Assembly: GCF_002846415.1 (NCBI RefSeq)
Contig: NZ_PJMX01000001.1
Location: 186,001-250,000 of the forward strand
Origin: Streptomyces sp. TLI_146
GTDB lineage: Bacteria; Actinomycetota; Actinomycetes; Streptomycetales; Streptomycetaceae
Direction: 5' to 3'
DNA length: 64,000 bases
A program made the translations under genes and the position numbers. Positions 1-8,374 of the stretch are shown here, in pieces. Each line of letters starts with the position of its first letter. Within the stretch, counting starts at the first letter, position 1. The notes beneath the pieces are model-generated. The model worked only from the letters and a program-made list of their open reading frames with translations, made no database searches and had not been told where the DNA came from.

Positions 1-7
1 CCCGCGC

Positions 8-1420
8 ATGCACCAGCTCCTGACCGAAGGCGACCGGCACGGCGCCTACACCAGCCCAACCCGGCAGCGCGGCGGCCACAACAGTGCAGCCTCCGACCAC
101 GCCTGGGCGCTCACACGCGCTGTGGCCGCAGGGGCGGTGCAGGCGGGCTGGAGCCGGGCCGCGTTCGTCCAAGTCCTCCTGGACGGCCCCTACCCGGCCG
201 GAAAGCCCGCCCGCGCCCTCCAGCACCGACGCGGCTACGACACCGCTGTCACCTGGCTGCACCGCGCCTTCGACGGCGCCCACCACTACCTCCAGAATGG
301 CCGTGACCCGCTGTGCGGCCGGCAGGACTTCCACGCCGCCCTCGCCGCCTACCGCACCCGCATCGAACGCACACCCTGGCCCGGCACCGCCGCCAAAACC
401 GACCTGCGTAATCTCCTCGCCCGGCTGGACATCTGCGCCCGGTCAGGCGGATGGGACCACACCGTCTCCGAACGCGACCTCGCCGAACGCATGGGCTGCG
501 CCCGCACCACCACCCACCGCTCCAACCAACGCCTCCAGCACGCACGGCTGTTACGCCAGCTCGACCACGGCTCCCCCACCCAAGGCGCCCGCTGGATGCT
601 CCTCGCCCCCACCGGCACCGGCCCCCTCAATCTGTCGCACGATGAGTCCACCCCCCAACGGCCGCAGGCTGGGGGGGCCATGAGTGGACCCGCCATGAGA
701 CACACCCACCACCCCACGGGCGAACATGGCCACGGCGACAGTGACGCCGACCTCGACACCCACACCGCCGCACGACTCATGCCCCTCGACGCCTTCGCCC
801 ACCGCGGACTCAGCAGCAGCGGACTCGCCATCCTCGCCGCACTCGCCGAACACGACGGACAGACCCTGGCCGAACTCCAAGGATCCGCGTCCATCTCCCG
901 CGCCACCGCCTACCGCCAAACCAACACGCTCACCCACCTCGGCCTCATCCAACGCGAAGGCGAACTCCTGCACTTGACTCCCGACGCTCTCGCCGGAACA
1001 GGCCAGCGCGGCCCCTACTGCGAACAGCCGGCCGCGGACTGGACCGACGTGGCAAAGCGCCTGGGCGTGCACGGCACCGCCCATCGCCGCCGACGACACC
1101 ACAACGCCGAACGCGCCCGATGGCACAACCAACAAGCCCGATTCACAGACCGGGCCAGACAGACAACGCCAGTACCACCACGTAAACCGCCGGGCGAAGC
1201 CATCCAGCCCCACCGTCAAGGCACCTACAAGACCGCCGGCTCCCCCACCGAACAGCCGGGCAGGGAGGGTTGGAACACAGCTGAGTCAACCCCCGGTTAC
1301 TCACCGGCATCCGCCATTCCAGTTGCCCCATCGTGGCAGACGGTTCCCTGCGTACCAGTCGAATCTGGCTCTCCTAGGCAGGGACCAAGTGGCCACTCTC
1401 GGGTGATGGACGGCAGGTGA
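8..1420 (+). CDS. Replication/primase-associated protein with two winged-helix regions (5' end probably outside window)
   Basis: The protein is arginine- and alanine-rich with two helix-turn-helix-like regions. One is near residues 148-185 (SERDLAERMGCARTT...) and the other near 262-315 (LAELQGSASISRATAYRQ). The N-terminal part, with its GWSRAAFVQVLLDG helix and the following basic region, resembles the C-terminal portion of actinomycete plasmid or integrative-element replication/primase proteins. The reading frame is open to the left edge and no clear ribosome-binding site precedes the first ATG, so the true start may lie outside the window. The last 100 residues or so are low-complexity and may be read-through beyond the conserved part. 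Likely a DNA-binding replication or regulatory protein; a plain HTH regulator is the alternative. Family assignment is inference. Confidence 0.55.
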   Translation: MHQLLTEGDRHGAYTSPTRQRGGHNSAASDHAWALTRAVAAGAVQAGWSRAAFVQVLLDGPYPAGKPARALQHRRGYDTAVTWLHRAFDGAHHYLQNGRDPLCGRQDFHAALAAYRTRIERTPWPGTAAKTDLRNLLARLDICARSGGWDHTVSERDLAERMGCARTTTHRSNQRLQHARLLRQLDHGSPTQGARWMLLAPTGTGPLNLSHDESTPQRPQAGGAMSGPAMRHTHHPTGEHGHGDSDADLDTHTAARLMPLDAFAHRGLSSSGLAILAALAEHDGQTLAELQGSASISRATAYRQTNTLTHLGLIQREGELLHLTPDALAGTGQRGPYCEQPAADWTDVAKRLGVHGTAHRRRRHHNAERARWHNQQARFTDRARQTTPVPPRKPPGEAIQPHRQGTYKTAGSPTEQPGREGWNTAESTPGYSPASAIPVAPSWQTVPCVPVESGSPRQGPSGHSRVMDGR

Positions 1421-1693
1421 GTCCGGGCGAACGTCCACCAAGCATCGGCTGGTTGCTTGCGCGTCACGGTCACTTCTCCCAGGTTGCGCGTGACGGGGGT
1501 GCAGGATCGAGGAGACGATGAACGCCGTGGTCTACCCAGCGTGCCGGGCCCGCAACGCCCCCGCCTGCAACACCCCCTCGCGCACCGCGGCTAACTTCCC
1601 CTCGCTCCAGATGACTTCCTGGAATGGAATGGCCGAAGAGCCTGATGGGCATGAGGCGGGTGCAAAGCCCGCCGACCGCCAAGGGAGACGACG

Positions 1694-2800
1694 ATGAGCA
1701 CAACAGTGCCGAGTGGGCCAGGGTCCGGGTCCGGGATCACCACGTCGGCGGGAGGACCGCCCCCACAACCGCCTGGAGGCCAGGCAGCCAACTCGTCACG
1801 GCGGGGAACTCTCTCGCATCTCAAGCTCAGCTTGATACTCGTCGGTGTCTTCGCCCTACTTCTGATGGTGATGTGGCGGGCACCTTGGTTCTTGGACCAT
1901 GCCGAACTGGGCCACCTCAAAGAGGCGGGCCCTCAAGCGACGGTAGTGTCCGGGTTCCGAACCGCGCTGGCTGCGCTGCTGGTCGCTGCAGCGGGAGCGG
2001 TCAGCCTGGTATTCACCTCACGAACTCTGCGGGTGGCGCAGGATGCTCTGGAGCATAACCGTCAGCATGACAGCCGCCAGGAAGCGCTGGCCAGGGAAGC
2101 TCATCTGACGGATTACTTGGTCAAGGCTGTCAGTCTGCTCGCCGAGGGCGATCTGAATCTGCGACTGGGCGGTCTCTATGCCCTGGAGCGCATCATGAGG
2201 GATTCGGTAAAGGACCATGACACCGTGGTCCAGCTGCTGTCGGCCTACATCCGCGCGTACTCTCGCCAGCGGCCCGATGATGACGAGTGGCGTCTTCGCG
2301 ACGACGTGCAAACGGCCCTGACCATCCTCGCCAGACGTCCCCCAGATCCCAGCGAGCGGGCCGAGATCGATCTCAGTTACACCGACCTCCGCGGTGCCCG
2401 GCTCCGCAACGCCCATCTGCCCGGCGCACAGTTCATCAAGTCCAACCTGGACAGGGCGGACTTCGATCATGTCGATCTGGCCGGATGCGATTTCACTGAT
2501 GCCACTCTCGTCAGGGCAGACCTGGTGAGCAGCAGCCTTCGTGACGTTCGTCTCCAAGAGGCAGACTTGCAGCTGGCCAATCTCAAAGAGGCGGACATCA
2601 ACGGCGCTCTCCTTCACCGCGCAAAGCTGGCCTGTGACGACACGAACCTCGCTACCGTAACCGTCCAGCAGCTCCTCACCGCCAGCGTCACGCATCAGAC
2701 CGTCCTTGGCTCAGCACACAGCCAAGCCGAGGGTATGCAGGCACACATCAACGAGTGCACTCAAGCATTCATCGACGGAACAACACATGTAGGTGAGTGA
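1694..2800 (+). CDS. Membrane-anchored pentapeptide-repeat protein
   Basis: The ATG follows an AAGGGAG ribosome-binding site. The 368-aa protein starts with a proline/glycine-rich cytoplasmic tail. Two hydrophobic helices follow (about residues 43-63 and 88-107), then a soluble helical segment. Between about residues 228 and 315 there are tandem A(D/N)Lxx pentapeptides such as ADLVS, ADLQL, ANLKE and ADING, which form a right-handed quadrilateral beta-helix in this family. Many actinomycete paralogs share this two-TM plus helical plus pentapeptide layout; none has a firmly assigned role, and a sensor or scaffold function is possible. The stop codon lies exactly at the edge of the transposase remnant on the other strand, so the last few residues may be altered by that insertion. 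Confidence 0.8.
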   Translation: MSTTVPSGPGSGSGITTSAGGPPPQPPGGQAANSSRRGTLSHLKLSLILVGVFALLLMVMWRAPWFLDHAELGHLKEAGPQATVVSGFRTALAALLVAAAGAVSLVFTSRTLRVAQDALEHNRQHDSRQEALAREAHLTDYLVKAVSLLAEGDLNLRLGGLYALERIMRDSVKDHDTVVQLLSAYIRAYSRQRPDDDEWRLRDDVQTALTILARRPPDPSERAEIDLSYTDLRGARLRNAHLPGAQFIKSNLDRADFDHVDLAGCDFTDATLVRADLVSSSLRDVRLQEADLQLANLKEADINGALLHRAKLACDDTNLATVTVQQLLTASVTHQTVLGSAHSQAEGMQAHINECTQAFIDGTTHVGE

Positions 2801-3300
2801 GCGGAAGCTGATGCCGTCCTTCTCCACGACACGTTCGGCCCCAGCCAGCATGAGATGGCGCAGCTGGTCGGCACCGATGCGCCACAGCGGCGCGATGTCC
2901 TCCTGCCACGCCTGGAGCGGGGTCGGCCCGCCGAGCATCCGATGACGGTGGGCAGTGTTGTACCAGCGGGCCCAGTCGGCAAACCGCTTCACGAACCGCT
3001 CGATCCGTAACGGGCCGTCGCCGTCGGAGGCCGTCTCGGCGGCGCGCTGAGCGGCGACGGAGTCCTTGATCGGCCCGTACAGTTTCCCGCCTGCATCCCA
3101 AGGACTGCCCCGCACGAACCCGAGCGACGCGCGGCGCCGGCGCCAGTCGTGACCGCTGAGGACGCGCTCCTGGACGACGCCGAGTTCGCCGGGGACGAGG
3201 TCGAGTTCCTTCTGCGCGGCCCAGGCGGCGGCCTTGGCTTCGATCGACTCGGCGGCGTCGAAGTGGTGGCGCTGGGCGGCGATATGGCAGTCGCACTCAT
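2785..3300 (-). pseudogene. C-terminal remnant of a Mu/Tn552-type (rve) transposase
   Basis: Read on the minus strand, this stretch shows the end of an integrase-core transposase: RFADWARWYNTAHRHRMLGG, then TPLQAWQEDIAPLWRI, then ERVVEKDGISFRSLTYM. This is the characteristic run-in to the C-terminal beta-barrel domain (VxKDGIxFRxLxY) of Mu-transposase-C family enzymes. The catalytic core and N-terminal DNA-binding domains are missing, and the homology ends abruptly at about 2788, where the pentapeptide-repeat gene terminates. It is therefore a truncated insertion remnant. No terminal repeats could be recognised. Confidence 0.7.
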
Positions 3301-3482
3301 CGCACAGCCACTGGGGGCTTGACCTGGGCCGCTGACTCGCCTGAAGGCGATCGGGCATCAAGGGGGGAGGCAGTGCTGTCTCGTCAACTCTCCTGCGTGG
3401 AAGTGTCCGGTTCTTGTCCAGGCTGCGCGATCCAGATCTTGCGCCTAACCTATTAGGAAGGCAATTCCTACCGGGAGAAGCC

Positions 3483-4010
3483 ATGGCCGTGGCGAGAAAG
3501 CTATTTCGGGGACAGAAGCAATGGACGCCAGGTATGCCAATTCTGGCGATGACAATGCGCGAATCGCGAGATCCCGAAAAGTGCACAGAACATGAGCTGG
3601 AAGAAATTGCTTGGGCGTTGAGACAAGTCGAAATCGACAGACGATCCAAGACGGCGAAGGATCGGCTGTTCAATCTACTACTTTCTTATCAGGACACCCG
3701 AACCCTCAGCCCTTACGTCTCCTTCGCGTCGACGAAGAGCGTCGCTCTTAATTTTGCACTTGAAGATGACACGCCCGGATATGTGATCGAGATTAATGAT
3801 TGCGGCCTGGGTGACACGCTCGACTTCAACAGCGTTCGAAGAAAGTATGACTTGTGGGCAGACCAAAAGCCGTGGCTCAATGAGATCGGGGTGCCCCGTG
3901 CGGTCACCCCGGAACTGATCCGAAGGGTCTCTCTAGTAAAATACGACGATCTCCACAGGGTGACCGAGGAGGTGATCTACGGTGGAAGCACAACTGGCCG
4001 TCCAGTCTGA
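3483..4010 (+). CDS. Putative ADP-ribosyltransferase-fold protein (first gene of a two-gene module)
   Basis: The ATG at 3483 has a GGGAGAAG ribosome-binding site 5 nt upstream and is preferred over the ATG at 3414. The 175-aa product shows elements of the R-S-E class of ADP-ribosyltransferases. An arginine sits in LFRGQ (R9). A serine motif SPYVSFAST (S80, S83) is followed by a helix (VALNFA) and the strand GYVIEI. A WLNEIGVP segment (E134) matches the position where related enzymes have the catalytic glutamate. No signal peptide is present, so action is intracellular. The next gene overlaps by 29 nt. The pair is visibly AT-richer than its neighbours, suggesting transfer. A toxin/effector role is inference from fold and context. 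Confidence 0.55.
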   Translation: MAVARKLFRGQKQWTPGMPILAMTMRESRDPEKCTEHELEEIAWALRQVEIDRRSKTAKDRLFNLLLSYQDTRTLSPYVSFASTKSVALNFALEDDTPGYVIEINDCGLGDTLDFNSVRRKYDLWADQKPWLNEIGVPRAVTPELIRRVSLVKYDDLHRVTEEVIYGGSTTGRPV

Positions 4011-4566
4011 AGAGTTGGGCTACTTCGCATGGGGTCTCGGTGCAGTTCCCCGTCTGGGCGACCTCACTGAGTGGGCCAACCCTACCGACGTCGCGAAGAT
4101 CATCGACGATGCGTTCACCTACGAAACAGCGCCCTCGGCCCCCCTGCGCGAGGAGCCTGATATTCGGTATGTGGACCTCGTTACTGAGCGCCCCAACTAC
4201 CCAAACCTTTCCCTTTCGATGCCTGCCGAGATGCAATACAAGGCGGATGTCGAGTTGCTGAATACGCCCGAGAACGATGTTGCGGCTTACCGCCTAATGA
4301 GGGTCAGCTTCCTTGCCGCCCTAAGTGGGGTGCAGGACTCCCTGGGATGGCTAACGTTGCTAATGCTGCGTGGCTCATTGAATAGGCAAGCCTCGATTGC
4401 CAAGTTTCTGAATCTCGCTACAGCGGGACAAATAAGGGACATCACGCCCCCTCCCTCACGGGATGCAGTCCTGGGAATTGTGGCGAGCATGGAAAAGCAT
4501 AGCCATCTCTACAAGATGCGCATCCCGTTTTCCGAAGTCATGACGGCATACAAGCAATCGCATTAG
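3982..4566 (+). CDS. Unknown protein overlapping the ART-like gene (possible partner/antitoxin)
   Basis: The GTG start at 3982 lies inside the end of the preceding gene and has a GAGGAGGTG ribosome-binding site, so the two are translationally linked. The 194-aa protein has no signal peptide or convincing membrane segment; residues about 95-130 (AAYRLMRVSFLAALSG...) are amphipathic to hydrophobic. I do not recognise a family. The tight overlap with a candidate ADP-ribosyltransferase, shared lower GC and acidic N-terminal half make an immunity or antitoxin-type partner plausible, but it could equally be a second effector subunit. Confidence 0.6.
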   Translation: MEAQLAVQSEELGYFAWGLGAVPRLGDLTEWANPTDVAKIIDDAFTYETAPSAPLREEPDIRYVDLVTERPNYPNLSLSMPAEMQYKADVELLNTPENDVAAYRLMRVSFLAALSGVQDSLGWLTLLMLRGSLNRQASIAKFLNLATAGQIRDITPPPSRDAVLGIVASMEKHSHLYKMRIPFSEVMTAYKQSH

Positions 4567-5747
4567 CGGAGGTCAGGTCGGTCACTCGCGGGTAGCGCGT
4601 GCCCGGCTGAGCGGGAGCTGGGGGACACCGGCCGAGCTGTTCGTGGTGTACTCGCGGAGGGCGGCGTTCTCCGCGAGCAGGGGCATGATGACCGTCGCGG
4701 CTGACGGCGACTTGGTCCTGACCCGGTGGCACTCCTCCCGACTCTTGGGGACTGTTGTCCTCCAGCAAGGCCCGATCAACCTCGGCCACATACCCGACCT
4801 GCCACACGGCGCGGTGGTTCGCGAAGTGCAGCTGCACAACTTCTCCGAGGTCTGGCGCCAGCCGCTCCGCAGATGAGACCGGCCCGCTACGGCGAACCAC
4901 AATGTCGCGGCCACAAGAGCCCGTCTCCGAGCTTGGGACGCCGCGTCGTAACGGACCGCCCAGACTCCAAGATCAAGCCGTGGTGGATTTCTGGCGTATC
5001 GGGGGCATGCCGATCACGCCAGCCGCCGTGATTTTCTCGCTGGCACTGAGTCGACTCCAGGGGTGCCAGTCACCAGGTACTGCGTCGGTTCCAACGCTCC
5101 CCTGGTCATCTGGGCGTGCCACCACGAGGGGAGGCCCCCCGGCGGGAGTCATAAACACGCAGAGGCCATGGAAATCAAGGACCAGGCGGATCTCACAGGA
5201 ACTCACGGGATGTCGCACAAGTGGATGCGGCCGGTCTCGCGGTGCTTCAGAGCCTGCCTGTGAACCCCCGTCGTCCGCCCGGAGGGGGGCGCGGGGGGGA
5301 GAGCGCGTGCGTGCCGGCCGCCGGGGCGCAGGCGACGGGTCAACGACAGGCTCTCAGCATCCACGGCCCGGGACTGGCCGCCGCCGTGCTCGGCAGGGAC
5401 AACACGTCCCTGCGCACCGAAGTGGACGGCTGGCCGCCATTCAACGGGCACCGCGTCACCCGGGAGATGTGCGCAGCGATCCAGGCCAGGAGGCCCGAGC
5501 AAGCGCACGGCTTCGTGTACGAGAACGTCGCGGCGGTATCCAAAGCGATGGGGCAGACGGAGTGCTCAGGGCCGCTGTTCGGCAGGCCCTGGTGAGGAGA
5601 TGACCAGACACTCCGAGAGGACCTATCGGCCGTCTCCCCTTTGTGGGTTCCTACGAAGTTTCAGAAGTGGATGTAAGTCCGGAGCGGATTCTGGCTTAGG
5701 GAGGTGTGCGGCGCTCGGAACGCGCTGCGGAGAAGAGGGAGCGCTTC
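4567..5747. other. Long gene-poor region with degraded sequence
   Basis: No intact gene could be supported. On the minus strand between about 4600 and 4900, three frames together give a plausible but broken helical protein (LAPDLGEVVQLHFANHRAVW, then ENAALREYT), suggesting a frameshifted remnant of unknown family. The plus strand at 5345-5595 is open (ending HGFVYENVAAVSKAMGQ) but is interrupted upstream by the inverted-repeat element. The stretch looks like decayed coding DNA. Confidence 0.4.
5259..5350. repeat. Inverted-repeat element, copy 1 (imperfect ends)
   Basis: This copy shares GAACCCCCGTCGTCCGCCCG at its left end, CCGCCGGGGCGCAGGCG in its right half and a trailing GACAGG with the element at 7140-7231; the middle differs. 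The ends are imperfectly complementary here. The 90-bp size, terminal complementarity and presence of two copies suggest a small non-autonomous repeat (REP/MITE-like) rather than a protein-coding feature. Confidence 0.65.
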
Positions 5748-5993
5748 ATGGATCCGGTCACCGTCACTGCGGGCGTTGGCGCGGTTGCGTCGGTGTCCAG
5801 GGTGGGATACGTCTGGCTGAGTGCGCGGATGCATCGGCGCCGTGTCGAGCTGGAGGTCCGTCGCGAGCAGGAGCAGTACGCGGCACTGATTGCGACCATC
5901 GGTCTGCTGCCGCCCGGCAGCGAGATCACTGAGCAGCACCCCGACGGTCGGTGCGTCACCGTCAAACTGCCGTTGAGTGAGGCGGTCTCATGA
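5748..5993 (+). CDS. Small membrane-associated protein, first gene of sigma-factor operon
   Basis: The ATG at 5748 follows an AGAGGGAGCG ribosome-binding site. The 81-aa product has a weakly hydrophobic N-terminus (residues 4-27), a basic segment MHRRRVELEVRREQEQ that is probably a short coiled coil, and a compact C-terminal part. Its stop overlaps the next start (ATGA), implying translational coupling to the sigma factor. Family unknown. A role as a membrane-tethered accessory of the sigma factor is only suggested by position. Confidence 0.65.
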   Translation: MDPVTVTAGVGAVASVSRVGYVWLSARMHRRRVELEVRREQEQYAALIATIGLLPPGSEITEQHPDGRCVTVKLPLSEAVS

Positions 5994-6565
5994 GCGAAGC
6001 CCCGGTGCAGGCCGGGCAGGAAGAGTCCTTCCCGCGCCAGCAGGAGGGACGCTCCCTGCGGGAGCAGACCGTACGGCGCGATGATTTCCCTGCCTTCTAT
6101 CGTGCGCAGAAGAAGCATCTGACAGCGTTTTTGGCGTACCTGGGGGCGGACCTGCACGACGCGGACGACTTGGCGCATGACTGCCTGCTCAAGTTGCTAC
6201 CTCACCTGTGGAGGTCCATCGAGTTCCCCCATGCCTATCTGCGGACGGTCGCCTTTCATGCCTATCTGAGGCAGGGGGAACGGACTCGTGAGGTGCCGAT
6301 GGATCAACTGCCGGTGCTGCCCGGCGGCCTTGACCCCGTGAGGTGCGTGGAGCTGTCCGAGATGACCGCGAGGATCAGGGAGGCGGTCGCGCAGCTGCCA
6401 TCAGGCGAGCGCACCGTGATGGCGTTCGTGCTCAGCGACGCCGACGCGGGCGAGATCGCTGTGGCGCTCAATGTGGAACTCGGCACTGTCTACACGAGAG
6501 TCTCCCGTGCACGCGCACGTCTGAAGGTCGCGCTCGGCTGGGCGGAAGGAGAAGAGGATGCGTGA
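5990..6565 (+). CDS. ECF-type RNA polymerase sigma factor
   Basis: The 191-aa protein contains sigma region 2 (about residues 35-90: FYRAQKKHLTAFLAYLG, then DADDLAHDCLLKLLPHL, and AYLRTVAFHAYLR). Sigma region 4 lies at about residues 125-180: REAVAQLPSGERTVMAF, then AGEIAVALNVELGTVYTRVS. The architecture fits an extracytoplasmic-function sigma factor directing RNA polymerase to a small regulon. A 25-residue polar N-terminal extension precedes region 2. It starts within the stop of the upstream small gene and overlaps the downstream gene by 8 nt, so the three are one operon. No classical zinc-binding anti-sigma factor is adjacent; the downstream helical protein is the only candidate regulator. 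Confidence 0.88.
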   Translation: MSEAPVQAGQEESFPRQQEGRSLREQTVRRDDFPAFYRAQKKHLTAFLAYLGADLHDADDLAHDCLLKLLPHLWRSIEFPHAYLRTVAFHAYLRQGERTREVPMDQLPVLPGGLDPVRCVELSEMTARIREAVAQLPSGERTVMAFVLSDADAGEIAVALNVELGTVYTRVSRARARLKVALGWAEGEEDA

Positions 6566-7145
6566 CTTCACGCTCGACGAAAGCGCCCGAACCAAGGACG
6601 ACGGCCGCCTCGACCAGTTGCTGGCCGCCGCTCACACCGAGTTCGTCGATGCCATTGAGGCGGCACAGAAACCAGACAGTGTCCGCCGTGTCCGCGAGGC
6701 GCTGGTCTGCATGATGGAGTCTGGCGACGAGACGACTGAGGAGCGCCAGGTGCCGATGCTCTCCACCGTGCCGGAGCCGGATGCCCTTGTCGGGCCTGCT
6801 CTTGCGGGGGCATTGAAGGCTCTCGCGGAGCTGAAGAGGTTGCTGAAGGAGACTGAGCAGTCCATCGAGGTGACTCCGAGGTTGAGGAAATGGGCGCGGC
6901 GAGGTGTCCGGCGCACGGAGAACCTCGTCGACATGCTGTTGCTGCGCAGGGCGGTCCGGCAGGAAGCCGACGCATTCTTCACGAAGATGAAGGCGGGCCT
7001 CCTGATCTTGAGGGCTCGGTCCACACGCGCGAACGACGAGAGGCATGCCCGAAAGCTGACGGCACAGCTCTCGGTAGCCCGTGCTGCGGTTGCCTACCTC
7101 TTCGATGACTCGGACAACCTCGAAGAGGCCAGAACCCGTCTTTGA
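6558..7145 (+). CDS. Helical protein of unknown function coupled to the sigma factor
   Basis: The ATG lies 8 nt inside the sigma-factor gene, preceded by GGAAGGAGAAGAGG, a strong ribosome-binding site. The 195-aa product is highly charged and predicted mostly helical, with heptad-like stretches (ALAELKRLLKETEQSIEV; AVRQEADAFFTKMKAGLLIL). There is no membrane segment, cysteine cluster or signal peptide. It might bind the sigma factor, but no known anti-sigma domain is visible. Its TGA stop lies inside the left arm of inverted-repeat copy 2, so the last codons may derive from that element. Confidence 0.7.
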   Translation: MRDFTLDESARTKDDGRLDQLLAAAHTEFVDAIEAAQKPDSVRRVREALVCMMESGDETTEERQVPMLSTVPEPDALVGPALAGALKALAELKRLLKETEQSIEVTPRLRKWARRGVRRTENLVDMLLLRRAVRQEADAFFTKMKAGLLILRARSTRANDERHARKLTAQLSVARAAVAYLFDDSDNLEEARTRL

Positions 7146-7231
7146 ACCCCCGTCGTCCGCCCGGAGGTCGGGCGCCGCTGATAGAGCGTGCGTGTAGGCC
7201 GCCGGGGCGCAGGCGGGGGTTCAAAGACAGG
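7140..7231. repeat. Inverted-repeat element, copy 2 (perfect 13-bp terminal repeats)
   Basis: The left end CTTTGAACCCCCG (7140-7152) is exactly complementary to CGGGGGTTCAAAG (7214-7226). Inner blocks GTCGTCCGCCCGGAG and CCGCCGGGGCGCAGG are shared with copy 1. It supplies the stop codon of the upstream gene and could act as a transcription terminator as well as being a repeat. Confidence 0.75.
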
Positions 7232-7262
7232 CCGCCTCAGCGGCGCGCACGTGCAGTTGAGC

Positions 7263-7294
7263 GAGGCCCGCACCGATCAGTCGGTACGGGCCTC
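7263..7294 (+). terminator. Strong hairpin downstream of sigma operon
   Basis: GAGGCCCG and CGGGCCTC arms with an inner ACCG/CGGT pair form a long GC-rich stem around ATCAGT. Such stems without a U-tract are common terminators in Streptomyces. It lies between the sigma-factor operon (plus strand) and the convergent secreted-protein gene (minus strand), so it may serve both. Confidence 0.6.
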
Positions 7295-7405
7295 GAACCA
7301 TGTCTGAACACCCTGTCAGGGAGATGAAACAGCTCTCACTGAGGGGCATCGGCTGGGCAGCGCTGGAGACAGGACTGCCCAGCAGGGCTGATGCCTATCA
7401 GAGAT

Positions 7406-7840
7406 CTACGGGTTCACGACCTTGCCGTTGCGGGTGTGGAAGAGGATGTTGCCGCTGCTTAAGCTCTTCCCGCAGGAGAGATCGTCTTCTACGGCGACGC
7501 GGGACGGGGTGCCGCCCCACGGGCTGGGAATGACGTGCACGTATGTGTACTTGAAGTCGAGCACCAGCGTGTTGCCCTGACGTGCCGACCCCTGGACGAT
7601 GCGCTTGCCGGTGAGGATCGTGGAGATCGTCGGGTTGGTGCCCATCCCGTCACTCCCTTCCTCACAGTTGACCCAGTACTGGAGGCCGGTCGTGCCGCCC
7701 GCTGCTGCGGCTCTGGCGACAGTTCCGTTCGGGGAGCGAGAGGGCGAGGCGGTGGCCGTCGCAGTTGAGGCGAGCGCGGCCAGGGCTGTCATACCGAGCA
7801 CGGCCCCCGCGAGCCTCGTTCTCCTGCGGGCGATGGACAT
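7406..7840 (-). CDS. Small secreted protein
   Basis: The ATG at 7840 has AAGGAGA eight nt upstream. The 144-aa product begins with a twin-arginine-like basic n-region (ARRRTRLAG), a hydrophobic core and a probable cleavage after about residue 31 (TATATAS). The mature part of about 110 residues has two cysteines (in VNCEEG and LSCGKS) that could form a disulfide, and beta-rich sequence (TLVLDFKYTYVHVIPS). No enzyme motif is recognised; a small secreted beta-sandwich or inhibitor-like protein is a guess. The 130 bp to the convergent sigma operon contain a terminator hairpin. Confidence 0.75.
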   Translation of the reverse strand: MSIARRRTRLAGAVLGMTALAALASTATATASPSRSPNGTVARAAAAGGTTGLQYWVNCEEGSDGMGTNPTISTILTGKRIVQGSARQGNTLVLDFKYTYVHVIPSPWGGTPSRVAVEDDLSCGKSLSSGNILFHTRNGKVVNP

Positions 7841-8374
7841 AGTGATCTCCTTGTATCCCAGTGCTGTTCCCGGTCGGACCCGGGAGTCGGACAGGGACCA
7901 TTTAAAGGATCACGACTCAATACCGGATCAACAGCACCTAAATGCGGCGATCATGCCTTCCTCCGCGTATCCCAACGACATCAGCGAGCTGCGGCTGCCG
8001 ATCGCCAGGCGGAGTGCATGCTGCACCAGTTCAGCGCCGTAGATCCGCTCAGCGGCCGCTCGTCCGTACACGTCGACCATGGAGGTGACTAGGGTCGCGC
8101 CACGCATGAAATCGCCCCAGGGCTCTGCCCACGTCGACCGTCGAGAGGGCCATCAACAAGCTGAAGAACTACCGCGCCGTCGCGACCCGTTACGACAAAG
8201 CGCGGATACGTCTTCCTCAGCACCCGCCCTGGTCATCTGTCGGCGACGCTCGAAAAGTCGCCGACAGCACATTTCTGGAGGCTGGAGAGAGGCCGAAGCA
8301 AATCAGGCCTCTGGCTGGGGAGTTGTCTGTCAGTCTGTCGGTGCAGATCACTCCGGACGGGGAATGGACATGCG
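7841..8374. other. Intergenic region between secreted protein and large nuclease gene
   Basis: About 530 bp without a supportable gene. It should hold divergent promoters for the secreted-protein gene (minus) and the large nuclease-motif gene (plus). The sequence near 7895-7945 (TTTAAAGGATCACGACTCAA) is AT-richer than the rest. Short plus-strand open frames here lack ribosome-binding sites. Confidence 0.4.

Noticed and set aside
4582..4914. Minus-strand protein with coiled coil (ENAALREYT)
   Set aside because: Needs two frameshifts and has no start; kept only as a possible remnant in the gap note.
5259..5350. Reading the inverted-repeat copy 1 as part of a protein-coding gene
   Set aside because: The same element occurs at 7140-7231 in a different context; the translation is low-complexity.
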